Shown piece by piece: positions 10,830 to 22,490 of a stretch of 64,000 nt of DNA. The stretch comes from Aliivibrio fischeri (lineage in GTDB: Bacteria; Pseudomonadota; Gammaproteobacteria; Enterobacterales; Vibrionaceae). A program made the position numbers and the translations under genes. How positions within the stretch are numbered: the first letter of the stretch is position 1; the number at the start of each line of letters is the position of its first letter. The stretch spans positions 1,116,001-1,180,000 of the forward strand of contig CP160629.1 in the NCBI GenBank assembly GCA_038993745.2. The letters are read 5' to 3'. Below the pieces are notes generated by a model, which was given only the letters and a program-made list of their open reading frames with translations, did not search any database and had not been told where the DNA came from.

Positions 10830-11444
10830 ATGACAAATCAAAACGTCGTTATTATTGATACGGGGTGTTCTAACGTTTCATCAGTAAGATTTGCGATTGA
10901 GCGTTTGGGTTACGAGGTTACGATAAGCCGAGATCCTCAAGTGGTTCTGGCTGCAGATAAGCTGTTTTTACCGGGTGTTGGCACGGCAAGCGAAGCGATG
11001 AAAAACTTGGCTGAACGTGATCTCATTGAGTTAGTTAAACAAGTAGAAAAGCCATTATTGGGTATCTGTTTAGGTATGCAGCTGCTGGGTAAACTTTCCG
11101 AAGAGAAAGGTCAAAAAGCCGATCAAATTGTGGATTGTTTAGGTTTGTGTGAAGGTGAAGTTCGTAAGCTTCAAACCGGTGATTTACCACTGCCTCACAT
11201 GGGGTGGAATACCATTAAACCTGTTGAAGGTAATCCGCTGTTTAAAGACATTCCAGAGGACAGTTATTTCTACTTTGTACACAGCTTTGGGATGCAAGTA
11301 GGCGATTATACCATTGCTTCGTGTGATTACGGACAGCCGTTCACCGCAGCATTGCAGGCAGGTAATTACTACGGTGTTCAGTTTCACCCTGAGCGCTCAA
11401 GTAAATTTGGTTCAAAGCTTATTCAGAACTTTTTGGAGCTATAA
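10830..11444 (+). CDS. hisH: Imidazole glycerol phosphate synthase, glutaminase subunit
   Basis: HisH is a class I glutamine amidotransferase that feeds ammonia to HisF. The protein, 204 residues, has the nucleophile elbow [12 protein letters not shown] with catalytic Cys, and the His-Glu pair in [15 protein letters not shown] chose the ATG at 10830, with TAGGAG five bases upstream, over an in-frame GTG at 10824. Its partner HisF is encoded two genes downstream and is frameshifted in this sequence. Confidence 0.94.
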   Translation: MTNQNVVIIDTGCSNVSSVRFAIERLGYEVTISRDPQVVLAADKLFLPGVGTASEAMKNLAERDLIELVKQVEKPLLGICLGMQLLGKLSEEKGQKADQIVDCLGLCEGEVRKLQTGDLPLPHMGWNTIKPVEGNPLFKDIPEDSYFYFVHSFGMQVGDYTIASCDYGQPFTAALQAGNYYGVQFHPERSSKFGSKLIQNFLEL

Positions 11445-13046
<1,602 letters not shown>

Positions 13047-13050
<4 letters not shown>

Positions 13051-13666
13051 GCCAACAAGAATTAGCAACACGTATTGATTGGGAAAAAGTGGATGGTTTA
13101 GTACCTGCAATTATTCAAGATTTTGGTTCAAGCCAAGTGTTGATGATGGGATACATGAACCAAGATGCTTTAGCTAAAACATTAGAGACAGAAAAAGTCA
13201 CATTTTTCTCACGTACTAAAAATCGTTTATGGACTAAAGGCGAAGAGTCCGGCAACAGCTTGAACTTAGTTAATATTTCACTGGATTGTGATAACGACAC
13301 GTTACTTATTAAAGTAAATCCAGTTGGTCCAACGTGTCACACAGGAACAACAACGTGTTGGGATGGTGATAAAAGCGAAGAAACCCAATTGGTGTGGCTT
13401 CATCAGTTGGAACAGCTACTCGCCGAGCGTAAGAATGCTGATCCTGACTCTTCTTACACAGCAAGTCTCTATGCCGTGGCACCAAACGTATTTCGCAAAA
13501 AGTGGGCGAAGAAGGCGTTGAAGTCGCGCTTGCAGCGACGTCGGGTGACAAGGCGGAGCTAGTGTGTGAATCAGCGGATTTGATCTATCACTTATTTGTG
13601 TTATTGCAAGATCAAGGCTTATCGTTTGACGATGTGATTAATAAATTGAAAGAGCGTCATAAGTAG
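13047..13666 (+). pseudogene. hisI: hisIE, bifunctional PR-AMP cyclohydrolase / PR-ATP pyrophosphatase, frameshifted
   Basis: The N-terminal cyclohydrolase domain ([46 protein letters not shown]) is normal. At 13474 a CC where CCC is expected moves the frame. Restoring one C gives [19 protein letters not shown] and [19 protein letters not shown] to a stop at 13666, the pyrophosphatase domain, for a total of 206 residues. The start overlaps the hisF stop (ATGA). The encoded enzyme performs steps two and three of histidine synthesis. It is probably intact in the organism. Confidence 0.92.
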
Positions 13667-13692
13667 CTCTTTCAATTGAACAGTAACAAAAT

Positions 13693-13719
13693 AACGCCGA
13701 TCACCTGATCGGCGTTTTT
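13693..13719 (+). terminator. his operon terminator
   Basis: AACGCCGATCA and TGATCGGCGTT form a strong GC-rich stem followed by Ts, 27 bases after hisIE. Confidence 0.9.
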
Positions 13720-13774
13720 ATTGGAATTGAGTAACTATCCTCGCTATACTCTGCGCTCAATTTTAGGAGCGCCA

Positions 13775-14461
13775 ATGTTCGATATCCTTTATCAAAATTC
13801 AGATTTTCTTGTCATAAATAAACACCCCAATGTAAGTGTTCATAAAGACGATGGTGAAACCTCATTGTTGATTGAATTAGCAAAAGAGATGGGTGATAAA
13901 CAACTCTATTTAATTCATCGTTTAGATAAGATGACATCAGGTTTATTATTGATTGGTAGAAATCAAGCTGCCGCTAGTGAATTATCACAACTGTTCGCAA
14001 ATAGATTGGTTGAGAAATATTATTTAGCAATTGGCGATAAAAAACCGAAGAAGAAGCAAGGCTTGGTTATTGGCGATATGGAACGTTCACGCCGTGCTTC
14101 GTGGAAATTGGTGAATAGTAAAGAAAATCCTGCGGTGACACAGTTTTTCTCAACCGCTGCGAATGATGGTAACCGTTTGTTCTTATGTAAGCCTCATACA
14201 GGGAAAACCCATCAAATACGTGTAGCACTAAAAAGCGTCGGTTCGGGTATTTTAGGCGATCCAATTTACAGCTCATCTAACGCAGATCGTGGTTATCTCC
14301 ACGCTTATGCTTTACGTTTTACTTATCAAGAGCAAGCGTTTGAATTTATTGAAACACCAAAACAAGGTGAAGAATGGAAAAATGACACCATTCAAGCTGG
14401 ATTAGCTCAGTGGCAAACACCGTGGACATTAACTTGGCCAGAGATTAAGAAGAAATCATGA
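13775..14461 (+). CDS. RluA-family pseudouridine synthase
   Basis: The 228-residue protein has the RluA-family catalytic block YLIHRLDKMTSGLLLIG, in which the Asp attacks uridine, and the later RNA-binding block CKPHTGKTHQIRVALKSVG with GDPIY. No S4 domain precedes it; the protein starts directly with FDILYQNSDFLVINKHPNVSVH. I chose the ATG at 13775, with TAGGAGC upstream, over an earlier in-frame start at 13721. It resembles the small TIGR01621-type synthases of vibrios, whose RNA target I cannot name. The next gene overlaps its stop by 4 bases. Confidence 0.82.
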   Translation: MFDILYQNSDFLVINKHPNVSVHKDDGETSLLIELAKEMGDKQLYLIHRLDKMTSGLLLIGRNQAAASELSQLFANRLVEKYYLAIGDKKPKKKQGLVIGDMERSRRASWKLVNSKENPAVTQFFSTAANDGNRLFLCKPHTGKTHQIRVALKSVGSGILGDPIYSSSNADRGYLHAYALRFTYQEQAFEFIETPKQGEEWKNDTIQAGLAQWQTPWTLTWPEIKKKS

Positions 14462-15407
14462 AGATAGAAGCATTAGATACGTTATTTACACATCTTGAAG
14501 AGCAATTGAATAATCCGCCAAGTGAACTACGTCGTTTGTTTCATGGGCGCGGTCAATGTTTTGAGGGATTAGAGCAAATTACGGTTGATTGGTTACAGGC
14601 AAAAGATTCAACTGGCCAGCTTGTGGTGGCTTTATTTAAAGAGCAAACCCCTGAATTTGTTGAGCAATTAGTTGTTAAGTTAAATAAGCTTGCAGAAACT
14701 TCATTATGGAAAGTTGCAAATGGCACGTCGATTTTATTGCAACATCGTTATCAAGAATTCGCCCAACGCAAGTAGTTTGGGGAGAGGAAAATACATTTCC
14801 TGTCGTAGAAGAGAGTAACCTAAAGTATCAATTAGAGCTTAAAAAGAACCAAAACATGGGGATCTTTTTAGATATGCGATACGGTCGTAAATGGGTGCAG
14901 ACGCACAGTGAAGGTAAATCAGTATTAAACTTGTTTGCGTATACATGTGGCTTTTCTGTTGCAGCGATTGCCGGTGGTGCAACTCAAGTTGTTAATTTAG
15001 ATATGGCCAAAGCATCATTAGGAAGAGGTCGTGACAATCACCGTCTAAATCAGCATGACTTGTCTAAAGTTAAATTCTTAGGTCATGATATTTTTAAATC
15101 ATGGGGTAAGATTAAGAAGTTAGGTCTATATGATCTTATCATTATTGATCCGCCAAGTTTTCAGAAAGGTAGCTTTGCTTTAACTAAAGATTATCAGAAG
15201 ATCTTACGCCGTTTACCTAGTTTATTAACTGAAACGGGTGAAGTATTAGCGTGTGTGAATTCGCCAGCGGTATCTACTGATTTCTTAATTGATGGAATGG
15301 CTGAAGAAGCGCCTGAGCTTAAGTTTGTTGAGCGTTTAGATAATCCACCAGAGTTTAGCGACATTAATCCTGAAAGTGGCCTAAAAGTGATGCGTTTTAC
15401 TCGTTAA
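14458..15407 (+). pseudogene. Class I SAM-dependent rRNA methyltransferase-like protein, frameshifted
   Basis: The first frame reads MKIEALDTLFTHLEEQL to a TAG at 14773. Restoring one C at the CCC of 14762-14764 joins it to PTQVVWGEENTFPVVEESN and gives a 316-residue protein. The second part has SAM-binding motif I (VLNLFAYTCGFSVAAIAGGA) and the catalytic-type IIIDPPSFQKGSF, as in RlmI/RlmKL-like RNA methyltransferases, with NMGIFLDMRYGRKWV just before. It overlaps the upstream pseudouridine synthase, so both probably modify RNA. The exact target is unknown. The frameshift is probably a sequencing error. Confidence 0.8.
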
Positions 15408-15424
15408 TCTAATTAGTTTGATAT

Positions 15425-15464
15425 AAAAAGCCCTTCTCATCATGTTGATGAAAAGGGTTTTTTT
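15425..15464. terminator. Bidirectional terminator between methyltransferase and pilotin genes
   Basis: AAGCCCTT.TCATCA pairs with TGATGA.AAGGGTT and is flanked by A-rich sequence on the left and eight Ts on the right, so it can serve both converging transcripts. Confidence 0.85.
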
Positions 15465-15481
15465 TGTTTGGTGAGGCTGTA

Positions 15482-15880
15482 TTATTCTTCGTTTTCTTGT
15501 TCGCGATCCAAACACGATTGTTCATTTACAATGATATCATTTTGTTTTTGACCACGTGAATTACGAATAATGTAGCGATAAGTTACCCCTTTATCTAACA
15601 CAGGGCGAACTTCTTTATCTTTACAAAAAGTAGTTATGCTATTTTCAATGATTTGATTGGTACTGATTTCACCATTACCACCGTCCAAGAACATCATTTC
15701 AACGACGCCTTGCTTTGCTTTTGCTTGTAATAAAGTCAGTTGTCCCATCTCTAGGGGGAGCACACTAGCAAGAACACTTGCACGATAGTCTGCAAGCATT
15801 TCAATCTCTTGTTGCTGCTCATTAGATGCACAGCCAGATAGGATGATTGCACTAATAGCAGTGAGTAGAATTTTTTTCAT
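15482..15880 (-). CDS. aspS: Type II secretion pilotin-like lipoprotein (AspS/GspS-beta type)
   Basis: The 132-residue protein has a lipoprotein signal (MKKILLTAISAIILSGCAS, lipobox LSGC). Its mature part carries RASVLASVLPLEMGQLTLLQAKAKQGVVEMMFL, two cysteines (TTFCKDKE and NEQSCLD) likely to form a disulfide, and YRYIIRNSRGQ near the end. This matches my memory of the GspS-beta pilotin family of vibrios, which pilots the type II secretin to the outer membrane. The GH19 chitinase at 53999 is the sort of cargo such a system exports. I am moderately sure of the family. Confidence 0.62.
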   Translation of the reverse strand: MKKILLTAISAIILSGCASNEQQQEIEMLADYRASVLASVLPLEMGQLTLLQAKAKQGVVEMMFLDGGNGEISTNQIIENSITTFCKDKEVRPVLDKGVTYRYIIRNSRGQKQNDIIVNEQSCLDREQENEE

Positions 15881-15905
15881 CAGATAATCTTATTGTTTAT
15901 ATTTA

Positions 15906-16208
15906 TTAAGCTGGAAGCACTTTTTTAAATGGCTTAACAATTACTTTTGCGTAAACACCAGCATCAATATAAGGGTCATTATCAGCCCAAGTTTGAGCTG
16001 CTTCTAATGAAGCAAAATCAGCAATAACTGTTGAACCAGTGAAGCCTGCTTCTCCTGGATTTTCAGAATCAATTGCAGGCATAGGTCCTGCTACTAATAA
16101 ACGGCCTTCATTCTGTAGTTGAGCAAGGCGCTCTAGATGTTTTTCACGAACACTTAAACGACGTTCTAAGCTGTTTTCAACATCTTGAGAAAAAATCACA
16201 TACCACAT
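15906..16208 (-). CDS. yciI: YciI family protein
   Basis: This 100-residue protein ([28 protein letters not shown]..., then [24 protein letters not shown]) is a YCII-domain protein with the conserved His and Asp typical of the ferredoxin-like dimer family. The biochemical role is not established. AAAGGA lies upstream of the ATG. The neighbourhood of yciI, yciA and yciB is conserved between enterics and vibrios. Confidence 0.9.
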   Translation of the reverse strand: MWYVIFSQDVENSLERRLSVREKHLERLAQLQNEGRLLVAGPMPAIDSENPGEAGFTGSTVIADFASLEAAQTWADNDPYIDAGVYAKVIVKPFKKVLPA

Positions 16209-16252
16209 TATAGAGTCCTTTAATTAAATATCATCATTGATCTATTCATCAT

Positions 16253-16287
16253 AAAAAAAGCCCCAGTCATAAACCAGAGCTTTTTGA
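16253..16287 (-). terminator. Terminator downstream of yciA
   Basis: On the reverse strand AAAGCTCTGG and CTGGGGCTTT form an imperfect stem followed by a T run. It separates yciA from yciI. Confidence 0.7.
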
Positions 16288-16312
16288 AAAATAATGAAAA
16301 TTATTCCAAATA

Positions 16313-16723
16313 CTACGCATTTTTCGGAATTGGACGAGGTTTTCCGCTGGCATCAATAGCAACATAGTTAAAAGTGGCTTCACAAACTTGAAAGCGGTCA
16401 CCAATCCCATCTTCTTTTACAGGTTTAACCCATACTTCAAGGTTGATACTCATTGAGGTTCGGCCAATCTTAACGCATTCACCATAACAGCAAACAACAT
16501 CACCTACTTTAACTGGTTTTTTAAAGGTAATACTTGATACTGAAACCGTAACAATTCGGCCACCAGAAATCTCTTTTGCTAAAATACCACCAGCTAAATC
16601 AAGCTGTGACATAATCCAACCGCCAAAAATATCACCATTAGCGTTAGTGTCAGCAGGCATAGAGAGAGTTCGAAGAAGTAGTTGGCCTTTAGGGGCTTGT
16701 CCAAGGTTATTTGGGCTTGTCAA
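16313..16723 (-). CDS. yciA: Acyl-CoA thioesterase YciA
   Basis: The hot-dog fold thioesterase is recognised from LRTLSMPADTNANGDIFGGWIMSQLDLAGG, including the catalytic Asp region, and VGDVVCCYGEC. It hydrolyses acyl-CoAs at the cytosolic face. The start is awkward: no ATG exists between the upstream terminator and the conserved core. I place it at the TTG at 16723 (MTSPNNLGQAPKGQLLL), which gives 136 residues, close to the usual length; a TTG about 20 bases further upstream is possible. The identity is firm, the start is weak. Confidence 0.88.
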   Translation of the reverse strand: MTSPNNLGQAPKGQLLLRTLSMPADTNANGDIFGGWIMSQLDLAGGILAKEISGGRIVTVSVSSITFKKPVKVGDVVCCYGECVKIGRTSMSINLEVWVKPVKEDGIGDRFQVCEATFNYVAIDASGKPRPIPKNA

Positions 16724-16772
16724 AGTTGGGTTCCAATACAACAAAAAATAGAATTGAGCTGAGTTTACCACA

Positions 16773-16802
16773 TAAAAAAGCCGTGTTGTATACACGGCTT
16801 AA
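16773..16802 (-). terminator. Terminator downstream of yciB
   Basis: On the reverse strand AAGCCGTGT and ACACGGCTT form a perfect stem around ATACA-type loop bases, followed by TTTTTT. It lies 16 bases after the yciB stop. Confidence 0.88.
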
Positions 16803-16817
16803 TCATTATCTTTTTGG

Positions 16818-17363
16818 TTATTCTTGTTCTTCTTTTTTCTCTTTTGGCATATGTTTATAAACGTACATACCAGTGAATAGAGTATATAAGAAAGTTAACC
16901 CCAATAAACCAAAGACTTTAAAGTTAACCCATACGTCTAATGGCATTTCAAAGGCAACATAAAGGTTCGCAATAGCACAAACAGTAAAGAATAATACCCA
17001 TGCGTGGTTGATCTTAGTCCATTTATCATCAGGCAATGTAACTTCTTTACCAAGCATGCCTTTAATTACAGGTTTGCCCAGAATATGCGCAATAATTAAA
17101 CCAGCAGCAAAAACGCAGTAAACAATGGTTACTTTCCATTTGATGAAGTTATCGTCATGCAGAAATATAGTCATGCCACCAAATACAGTCACCATAATAA
17201 AGGTGATTAGCTGCATTTTTTCTACTTTCTTGTATAAAGCGTAGGTCACAATAAGTTGAATGGCTGTGGCAATAATTAAAGCACCTGTTGCTGTATAGAT
17301 GTCGTACATCTTATATAGAGCAAAAAAGATAATCAGTGGGATAAAGTCTAGAATTTGTTTCAT
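16818..17363 (-). CDS. yciB: Inner-membrane septation protein YciB (IspA/IspZ)
   Basis: The 181-residue protein starts [27 protein letters not shown] and has five hydrophobic spans with the conserved stretch [17 protein letters not shown] and [19 protein letters not shown]. This is the YciB/IspZ family, a membrane protein affecting cell-envelope integrity and septation through division and elongation proteins. The C-terminus is a charged cytosolic tail (KEKKEEQE). Its own terminator follows. Confidence 0.92.
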   Translation of the reverse strand: MKQILDFIPLIIFFALYKMYDIYTATGALIIATAIQLIVTYALYKKVEKMQLITFIMVTVFGGMTIFLHDDNFIKWKVTIVYCVFAAGLIIAHILGKPVIKGMLGKEVTLPDDKWTKINHAWVLFFTVCAIANLYVAFEMPLDVWVNFKVFGLLGLTFLYTLFTGMYVYKHMPKEKKEEQE

Positions 17364-17465
17364 TTTTTATGTTGAGCCAATAATAAATTATGTTGTGAGT
17401 GTAACGAAAATTGAAGGAGTAGGGAATCGCTAAAAATTGCTTGTTACATTTTATGTTCGATGATC

Positions 17466-17496
17466 AAAAAAGGCCAATGTGAAATAATTGGCCTTG
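17466..17496 (-). terminator. Terminator downstream of the symporter gene
   Basis: On the reverse strand AAGGCCAATTATTTC and ATTGGCCTT form the stem and TTTTTTG follows. It lies about 35 bases past the symporter stop. Confidence 0.85.
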
Positions 17497-17531
17497 TTGA
17501 TTTAAGTTGGGCTTATTTAGGTTAACTTTTT

Positions 17532-18766
17532 CTAAGCATTTTGATTTTCTGTTCTTACTGTTTTTTTGTGTTCTTCTTCAACCATCGCATCAACGATCAC
17601 TGCACACGCCGCATCACCTGTAATGTTTAAGGCTGTACGGATCATATCGAAGATACGATCTAGTGCGAATAACAATGGTAAACCTTCGATTGGGATGCCT
17701 GCCGCTAATAAAACTGCGACCACTAAGAAAGAAGGCCCCGGAACGCCAGCTTGGCCAACAGCACCTAGAGTTGAAGTGACAATGATAGCGATGTAGGCGC
17801 CAATGGATAAGTCGATATTGAACAGTTGAGCAAAGAAGATAGCAACTAGGCCGTAGTAAATTGCGTTACCTGACATGTTAATGGTTGCACCAAGCGGTAA
17901 GACAAAAGAGGCGGTAGAGTTGCGAACCCCTAAATCTTTCTCAACGGTTTCCATCGTAACTGGTAGTGTTGCCATTGATGATGCTGTTGAAAGAGCCACA
18001 GCTTGTGGTTTTTCATTGCAACAAGGAATTGCTTTGCAGAGGTTTTAGTAAATAACCCAACCATCAGTGGGTAGGCTACAAAGCCAAAGATAACAATAGC
18101 AGCAACGTAGACAACGAATAGCTTAAATACCACCATTAGTGCACCAAAGCCAAACGTACCAACGGCTTCTGCCATTAAACCAAATACGCCGATAGGAGCA
18201 ATGATCATTACTTTGTTGATCATCCAAACCATTACATCAACAATTGCGTTAACCGCATTAAGCATTGGCTCACGACGTGTTTTTTCTAATTTAGATAAGC
18301 CGATACCAAAGAATAGACAGAAAACAAGTATTTGTAGAATATTTGCTTCATTTAAGGATTGGAAAACGTTGGTTGGGATCATGCCTGTAATGGTTGCCCA
18401 AAAAGTAGGTAGCTCTCCTTTAGATGCATAGGCAGAAGAGAACATTCCTTCAACACCTGAAACATCAATCCCTTTTCCTGGTTCAAAGATTTCACCCATA
18501 AATAGCGCTAAGGCAACGGCTAGTGCCGATGTTATGCCAAAATAACCTAGTGTACTTAAACCAACTTTTCCTGCATTACTGCTGTTACCTAATCCTGCAG
18601 CTCCCGAAATAAGAGCAACAGCAACTAATGGTATAACTAACATTTTAATTAGATTAATAAAAATGGTTCCAAGAGGAGCAAACATGGACGCGGATTCGCC
18701 CATTGTTGCCCCAACCATGGTGCCTATAATCATGGCTATAACGACTTGAACCCCAATGTTGTTCAT
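17532..18766 (-). pseudogene. Dicarboxylate/amino acid:cation symporter (DAACS), frameshifted
   Basis: The two halves of a DctA/GltP-type symporter lie in different frames. The first runs from NNIGVQVVIAMIIGTMVGA to SAKQFLVAMKN, the second from QAVALSTASSMATLPVTMETVE to the stop at 17532. Adding one G to the plus-strand GG at 18007 (one C in the coding strand) yields KNPQAVALSTASS and an unbroken 411-residue protein. The serine-rich ALSTASSMATLP and LPLGATINMSG motifs are the re-entrant substrate loops. I chose the ATG at 18766 after AAAGGA; a GTG at 18787 is possible. The substrate is probably glutamate, aspartate or dicarboxylate. Confidence 0.87.
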
Positions 18767-19017
18767 AAATCCTTTTTTGTTTAACACTTTGTCTACCTCT
18801 ATGTTGTGTTCTTACGAAAATTTAGTGAATAGCTCTTATTTATTATGTGTATTGTTATTAAAAATTCGGGTGTCGTTTTACACGTAAAATTAACATATGG
18901 CAATGTGTTTATTAACTTTTGTATATTTAATTGTGTATTTATTGTTTTGTGTCGTTATGTGGTGATGTATTTTATTAACAATTTAGGAGAGGGTAATTAG
19001 GTTGGTATATATCGAGG

Positions 19018-19048
19018 AAAAAAAAGAGGCTTAATTTAGCCTCTTTAA
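19018..19048 (-). terminator. trp operon terminator
   Basis: On the reverse strand AAAGAGGCTAAATTAAGCCTCTTT forms a compact stem-loop followed by TTTTT, 20 bases after trpA. Confidence 0.88.
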
Positions 19049-19067
19049 TCATGATTAATTAGATGTA

Positions 19068-19874
19068 TTATTTTTGTGTTGCTGCTTTCATTGACGATGT
19101 GAAGTCCGCAAGTGCTTTTAATAATGCCTCTGGGTTAGCTTGATGTTGTTCAATCAATTTAACCGTTGCAGAGCCTGAGATAGCACCTGCAGCTCCAGCT
19201 TTTACCGCTTCTTCTACTTGAGCTGGCTCTGAGATACCAAAACCAAGAATAGCCGGTGGTGCATCGTATTGATTAAGGCGCTCTAGTAATTGAGCAACAG
19301 GCATACCCGCTTTGGTTTCGGCACCAGTAACACCTGCACGAGAAAGAAGGTAAGTGTAACCTCCACCTAATTTAGCAACTGTTTCTAGTGTTTCAGGCGA
19401 TGCTGATGGTGGTGCAATGAAAATAGGGTGAATACCATGTTCTATTGCACTTTCTCTGAATTCTTGGGATTCATTAGTCGGTACATCGGCGATCAATACA
19501 GAGTCTACACCTGCTTGTTGGCATTTTGTGTAGAAGTTATCAATACCATTTGCGAAAACAAGGTTCGCATAAACTAAAAGACCGATTGGCGTATCAGGAT
19601 ATTTAGAGCGAATTTTTGTAATGAGCTCAAAACAAATTGCTGGTGTTGTTTTGCTATCCAATGCTCGAATGTTTGCACCTTGAATAGTAGGGCCATCAGC
19701 AAGAGGATCCGAAAATGGAATACCTAATTCTAATGCATCGGCACCAGCTTCAATCAGGGTTTCCATGATGTTATAAGATAGCTCAGGGTTTGGATCGCCA
19801 ATAGTTACGAATGGAACAAAGGCTCCTTGATTTTTTTTCTCTAGCTGAGCAAATAGGGCTTGATAACGATCCAT
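19068..19874 (-). CDS. trpA: Tryptophan synthase alpha chain
   Basis: TrpA splits indole-3-glycerol phosphate and passes indole through the tunnel to TrpB. The 268-residue protein contains [17 protein letters not shown], the catalytic [19 protein letters not shown] block with its acid residue, and the phosphate-binding [10 protein letters not shown] and GAISGSATV. Its start codon overlaps the trpB stop by one base (TAATG), so the pair is translationally coupled. It is the last gene of the operon. Confidence 0.96.
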   Translation of the reverse strand: MDRYQALFAQLEKKNQGAFVPFVTIGDPNPELSYNIMETLIEAGADALELGIPFSDPLADGPTIQGANIRALDSKTTPAICFELITKIRSKYPDTPIGLLVYANLVFANGIDNFYTKCQQAGVDSVLIADVPTNESQEFRESAIEHGIHPIFIAPPSASPETLETVAKLGGGYTYLLSRAGVTGAETKAGMPVAQLLERLNQYDAPPAILGFGISEPAQVEEAVKAGAAGAISGSATVKLIEQHQANPEALLKALADFTSSMKAATQK

Positions 19875-21064
19875 TAGATTTCTCCCTTTTCTTTTAAAAT
19901 GTCATGTACTGTGAAGATGTCTTTATCGCCTCGGCCAGATAAGTTTACAACCAATAGTTGTTCTTTCTCCGGTTCTGCTTGTGCAAGTTGTAATGCATAT
20001 GCTAAAGCATGAGAAGATTCTAATGCTGGAATAATACCTTCATTTCTTGCAAGAATTTTGAATGCTTCTAATGCTTCGTCATCTGTTACTGCACCGTATT
20101 CAGCACGACCAATAGCATTTAGGTGGGCGTGTTGTGGACCAACGGATGGGAAGTCTAAACCTGCAGAAACTGAGTATGATTCTTCAATCTGTCCGTGTTC
20201 ATCTTGCATTAATGGGGCTTTCATTCCAAAGAAAATGCCTGTTTTACCATGCTTAAGTGGTGCGCCGTGTTGGTCGGTATCAATACCTTTACCTGCAGGC
20301 TCAACACCAATTAGTTTTACGCTTTCTTCTTCAATGAAATCTGCAAACATACCGATAGCATTTGAACCGCCACCCACGCAAGCAATAACCGCATCAGGTA
20401 AACGACCTTCACGCGCTAAGATTTGCATTTTCGTTTCTTCACCAATCATACGTTGGAACTCACGAACGATGGTTGGGAATGGATGAGGGCCTGCCGCTGT
20501 TCCTAATAAATAGTGTGCAGTTTCATAGGTTGCAGACCAGTCACGTAGTGCCTCATTACATGCATCTTTTAGCGTCGCAGAGCCTGAATGAACAGGAATG
20601 ACTTCTGCACCCATTAGTTTCATACGGAATACGTTTGGGCTTTGACGTTCTACGTCTTTAGCTCCCATATAAACTCGGCATTTTAACCCAAGTAGTGCAC
20701 AAGCTAGTGCTGTGGCAACACCGTGTTGGCCTGCACCTGTTTCAGCAATGATCTCATCTTTGCCCATACGCTTTGCAAGTAGTGCTTGGCCAAGTACTTG
20801 GTTAGTTTTGTGTGCTCCACCATGAAGAAGATCTTCACGTTTAAGGTATAGCTTTGTTTTTGTGCCTTTGGTTAAATTGCGGCATAACGTCAATGCGGTT
20901 GGACGACCCGCATATTCTTGTAAAAGCGTCATGAATTCAGAACGAAAGTCTGGGTCTTCTTGTGCATCAATAAAGGCTTGTTCTAGTTGCTCTAAAGCTG
21001 GAACTAAAATCTGTGGAACGTATTGACCACCGTATTCGCCGAAGTAGGCATCTAATTTTGCCAT
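19874..21064 (-). CDS. trpB: Tryptophan synthase beta chain
   Basis: TrpB is the PLP enzyme that condenses indole with serine. The 396-residue protein has [16 protein letters not shown] at the N-terminus, the PLP lysine block [33 protein letters not shown] and the phosphate-binding [24 protein letters not shown] precedes the ATG. This is the standard TrpB1 form that partners TrpA. Confidence 0.96.
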   Translation of the reverse strand: MAKLDAYFGEYGGQYVPQILVPALEQLEQAFIDAQEDPDFRSEFMTLLQEYAGRPTALTLCRNLTKGTKTKLYLKREDLLHGGAHKTNQVLGQALLAKRMGKDEIIAETGAGQHGVATALACALLGLKCRVYMGAKDVERQSPNVFRMKLMGAEVIPVHSGSATLKDACNEALRDWSATYETAHYLLGTAAGPHPFPTIVREFQRMIGEETKMQILAREGRLPDAVIACVGGGSNAIGMFADFIEEESVKLIGVEPAGKGIDTDQHGAPLKHGKTGIFFGMKAPLMQDEHGQIEESYSVSAGLDFPSVGPQHAHLNAIGRAEYGAVTDDEALEAFKILARNEGIIPALESSHALAYALQLAQAEPEKEQLLVVNLSGRGDKDIFTVHDILKEKGEI

Positions 21065-21106
21065 GATATTTTCCTTAATAGTCTCGTAATGCGCTAAATA
21101 CGGCGC

Positions 21107-22486
21107 TTAATTTTTTATGATCTTTTTACCCGGAGTACTTTCTACTCCTGAGTTGAAATCTAATCCGTAGCAGCCGAGTTGTGCTGCTTGTTTGGTATTA
21201 TTTAATTCAAGTCCACCGGCAAGCATGATGTTGTGGTGAGGCAGTTTATTCCAATCAAAACTAACGCCAGTGCCTCCCACCTGCGAACCTACTTTACAAT
21301 CAACTAACACCTTATCAGCTTGAGTTTGTGGAAGTGAAATGCTTTGAGCATCATCTGACACAGAAATGACATTCCAAACTTGAGTGTGAGTCGGTAATAA
21401 AGAGGCTAACTCAGTAATATACTCTTCGGTTTCATTTCCATGCAGTTGAATCACTGATAGAGAAAGGTCAGTGGCGTACTGAGCAACACGCTGAGCATCC
21501 TCATTTTGGAAAACGCCCACATAATGTAATGCAGTTGCTTGGGTTATTTTCTTTGCGGTTTCAAGAGAAACAAAACGTGGTGATTTTTCTACGAAAATAA
21601 GTCCGCCGTAGACAGCTCCAGAGTCATAAACGGTTTTCGCATCTTGCTCTGAAGTTAATCCACAGACTTTGTTTTCACCTAAAATAACTTTTCTTGCTGC
21701 AAGCTCTAGGTTTTTTTCTGCCATTAGTGAGCTACCAATCAGAAAGCCTGAAGCGTGCTGAGCCAGATCTTTTACTTGTTGATGAGTATAAATACCTGAC
21801 TCAGAAATAATGGTTGTACCTTTAGGGAGTAGAGGAGCGAGTTCTTTTGTTCTATTTAAATCCGTTGATAAGTCACGTAGGTTACGGTTGTTAATTCCAA
21901 TGACTTTTGCGTTTAATGCCACTGCACGATGCAGTTCTTCTTCATTGCTGACTTCCGTTAAAATACCCATGTTTAATGAATGTGCTATGTCTGCAAGTTC
22001 TTTGTACTGCGCATCGTCTAAAACAGAAAGCATTAATAAAATGGCATCAGCAGAGTAATGACGAGCAAGATACACTTGATAAGCATCTATCATGAAATCT
22101 TTACATAAAATAGGCTGTGACACTTGATTTCGAATAATAGGTAAGAAATCAAAGTTACCTTGGAAATACTTTTCATCAGTTAGTACAGAAATGGCACTCG
22201 CATGATTATTGTAGATAGAAGCAATGTAATCGAGATCGAAATCATCTCGAATTAATCCTTTTGATGGTGAGGCTTTTTTACATTCAAGGATAAATTCGGT
22301 TTTGCCTGTTTTTAATGCGTCGTAAAAGCTACGGTCAGATAGACTTAATGACGATTGAAAATCATCGAGAGGTTGTTGTTTCTTACGCTCTTCGACCCAA
22401 ATGGCTTTGTCTTTTACTATTTTTACAAGCACTTCAGCCATTTTTGTATTTTCTACTGAGATGTGTTCAGACAATTGCTGTGTCAT
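21107..22486 (-). CDS. trpCF: Bifunctional indole-3-glycerol phosphate synthase / phosphoribosylanthranilate isomerase
   Basis: The 459-residue fusion has TrpC in residues 1-260 (ILECKKASPSKG, ILCKDFMIDAYQVYLARHYSADAILLM, VIGINNRNLRDLSTDL, ISESGIYTHQQV) and TrpF in 262-459 (KVCGLTSEQDAKTVYDSGA, GGLIFVEKSPRFVS, QLHGNE, LAGGLELNN). It converts phosphoribosylanthranilate to indole-3-glycerol phosphate in two steps. The fusion is usual in gamma-proteobacteria. The ATG lies 4 bases after trpD, with AGAGG as ribosome binding site. Confidence 0.95.
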   Translation of the reverse strand: MTQQLSEHISVENTKMAEVLVKIVKDKAIWVEERKKQQPLDDFQSSLSLSDRSFYDALKTGKTEFILECKKASPSKGLIRDDFDLDYIASIYNNHASAISVLTDEKYFQGNFDFLPIIRNQVSQPILCKDFMIDAYQVYLARHYSADAILLMLSVLDDAQYKELADIAHSLNMGILTEVSNEEELHRAVALNAKVIGINNRNLRDLSTDLNRTKELAPLLPKGTTIISESGIYTHQQVKDLAQHASGFLIGSSLMAEKNLELAARKVILGENKVCGLTSEQDAKTVYDSGAVYGGLIFVEKSPRFVSLETAKKITQATALHYVGVFQNEDAQRVAQYATDLSLSVIQLHGNETEEYITELASLLPTHTQVWNVISVSDDAQSISLPQTQADKVLVDCKVGSQVGGTGVSFDWNKLPHHNIMLAGGLELNNTKQAAQLGCYGLDFNSGVESTPGKKIIKN

Positions 22487-22490
22487 TCAT

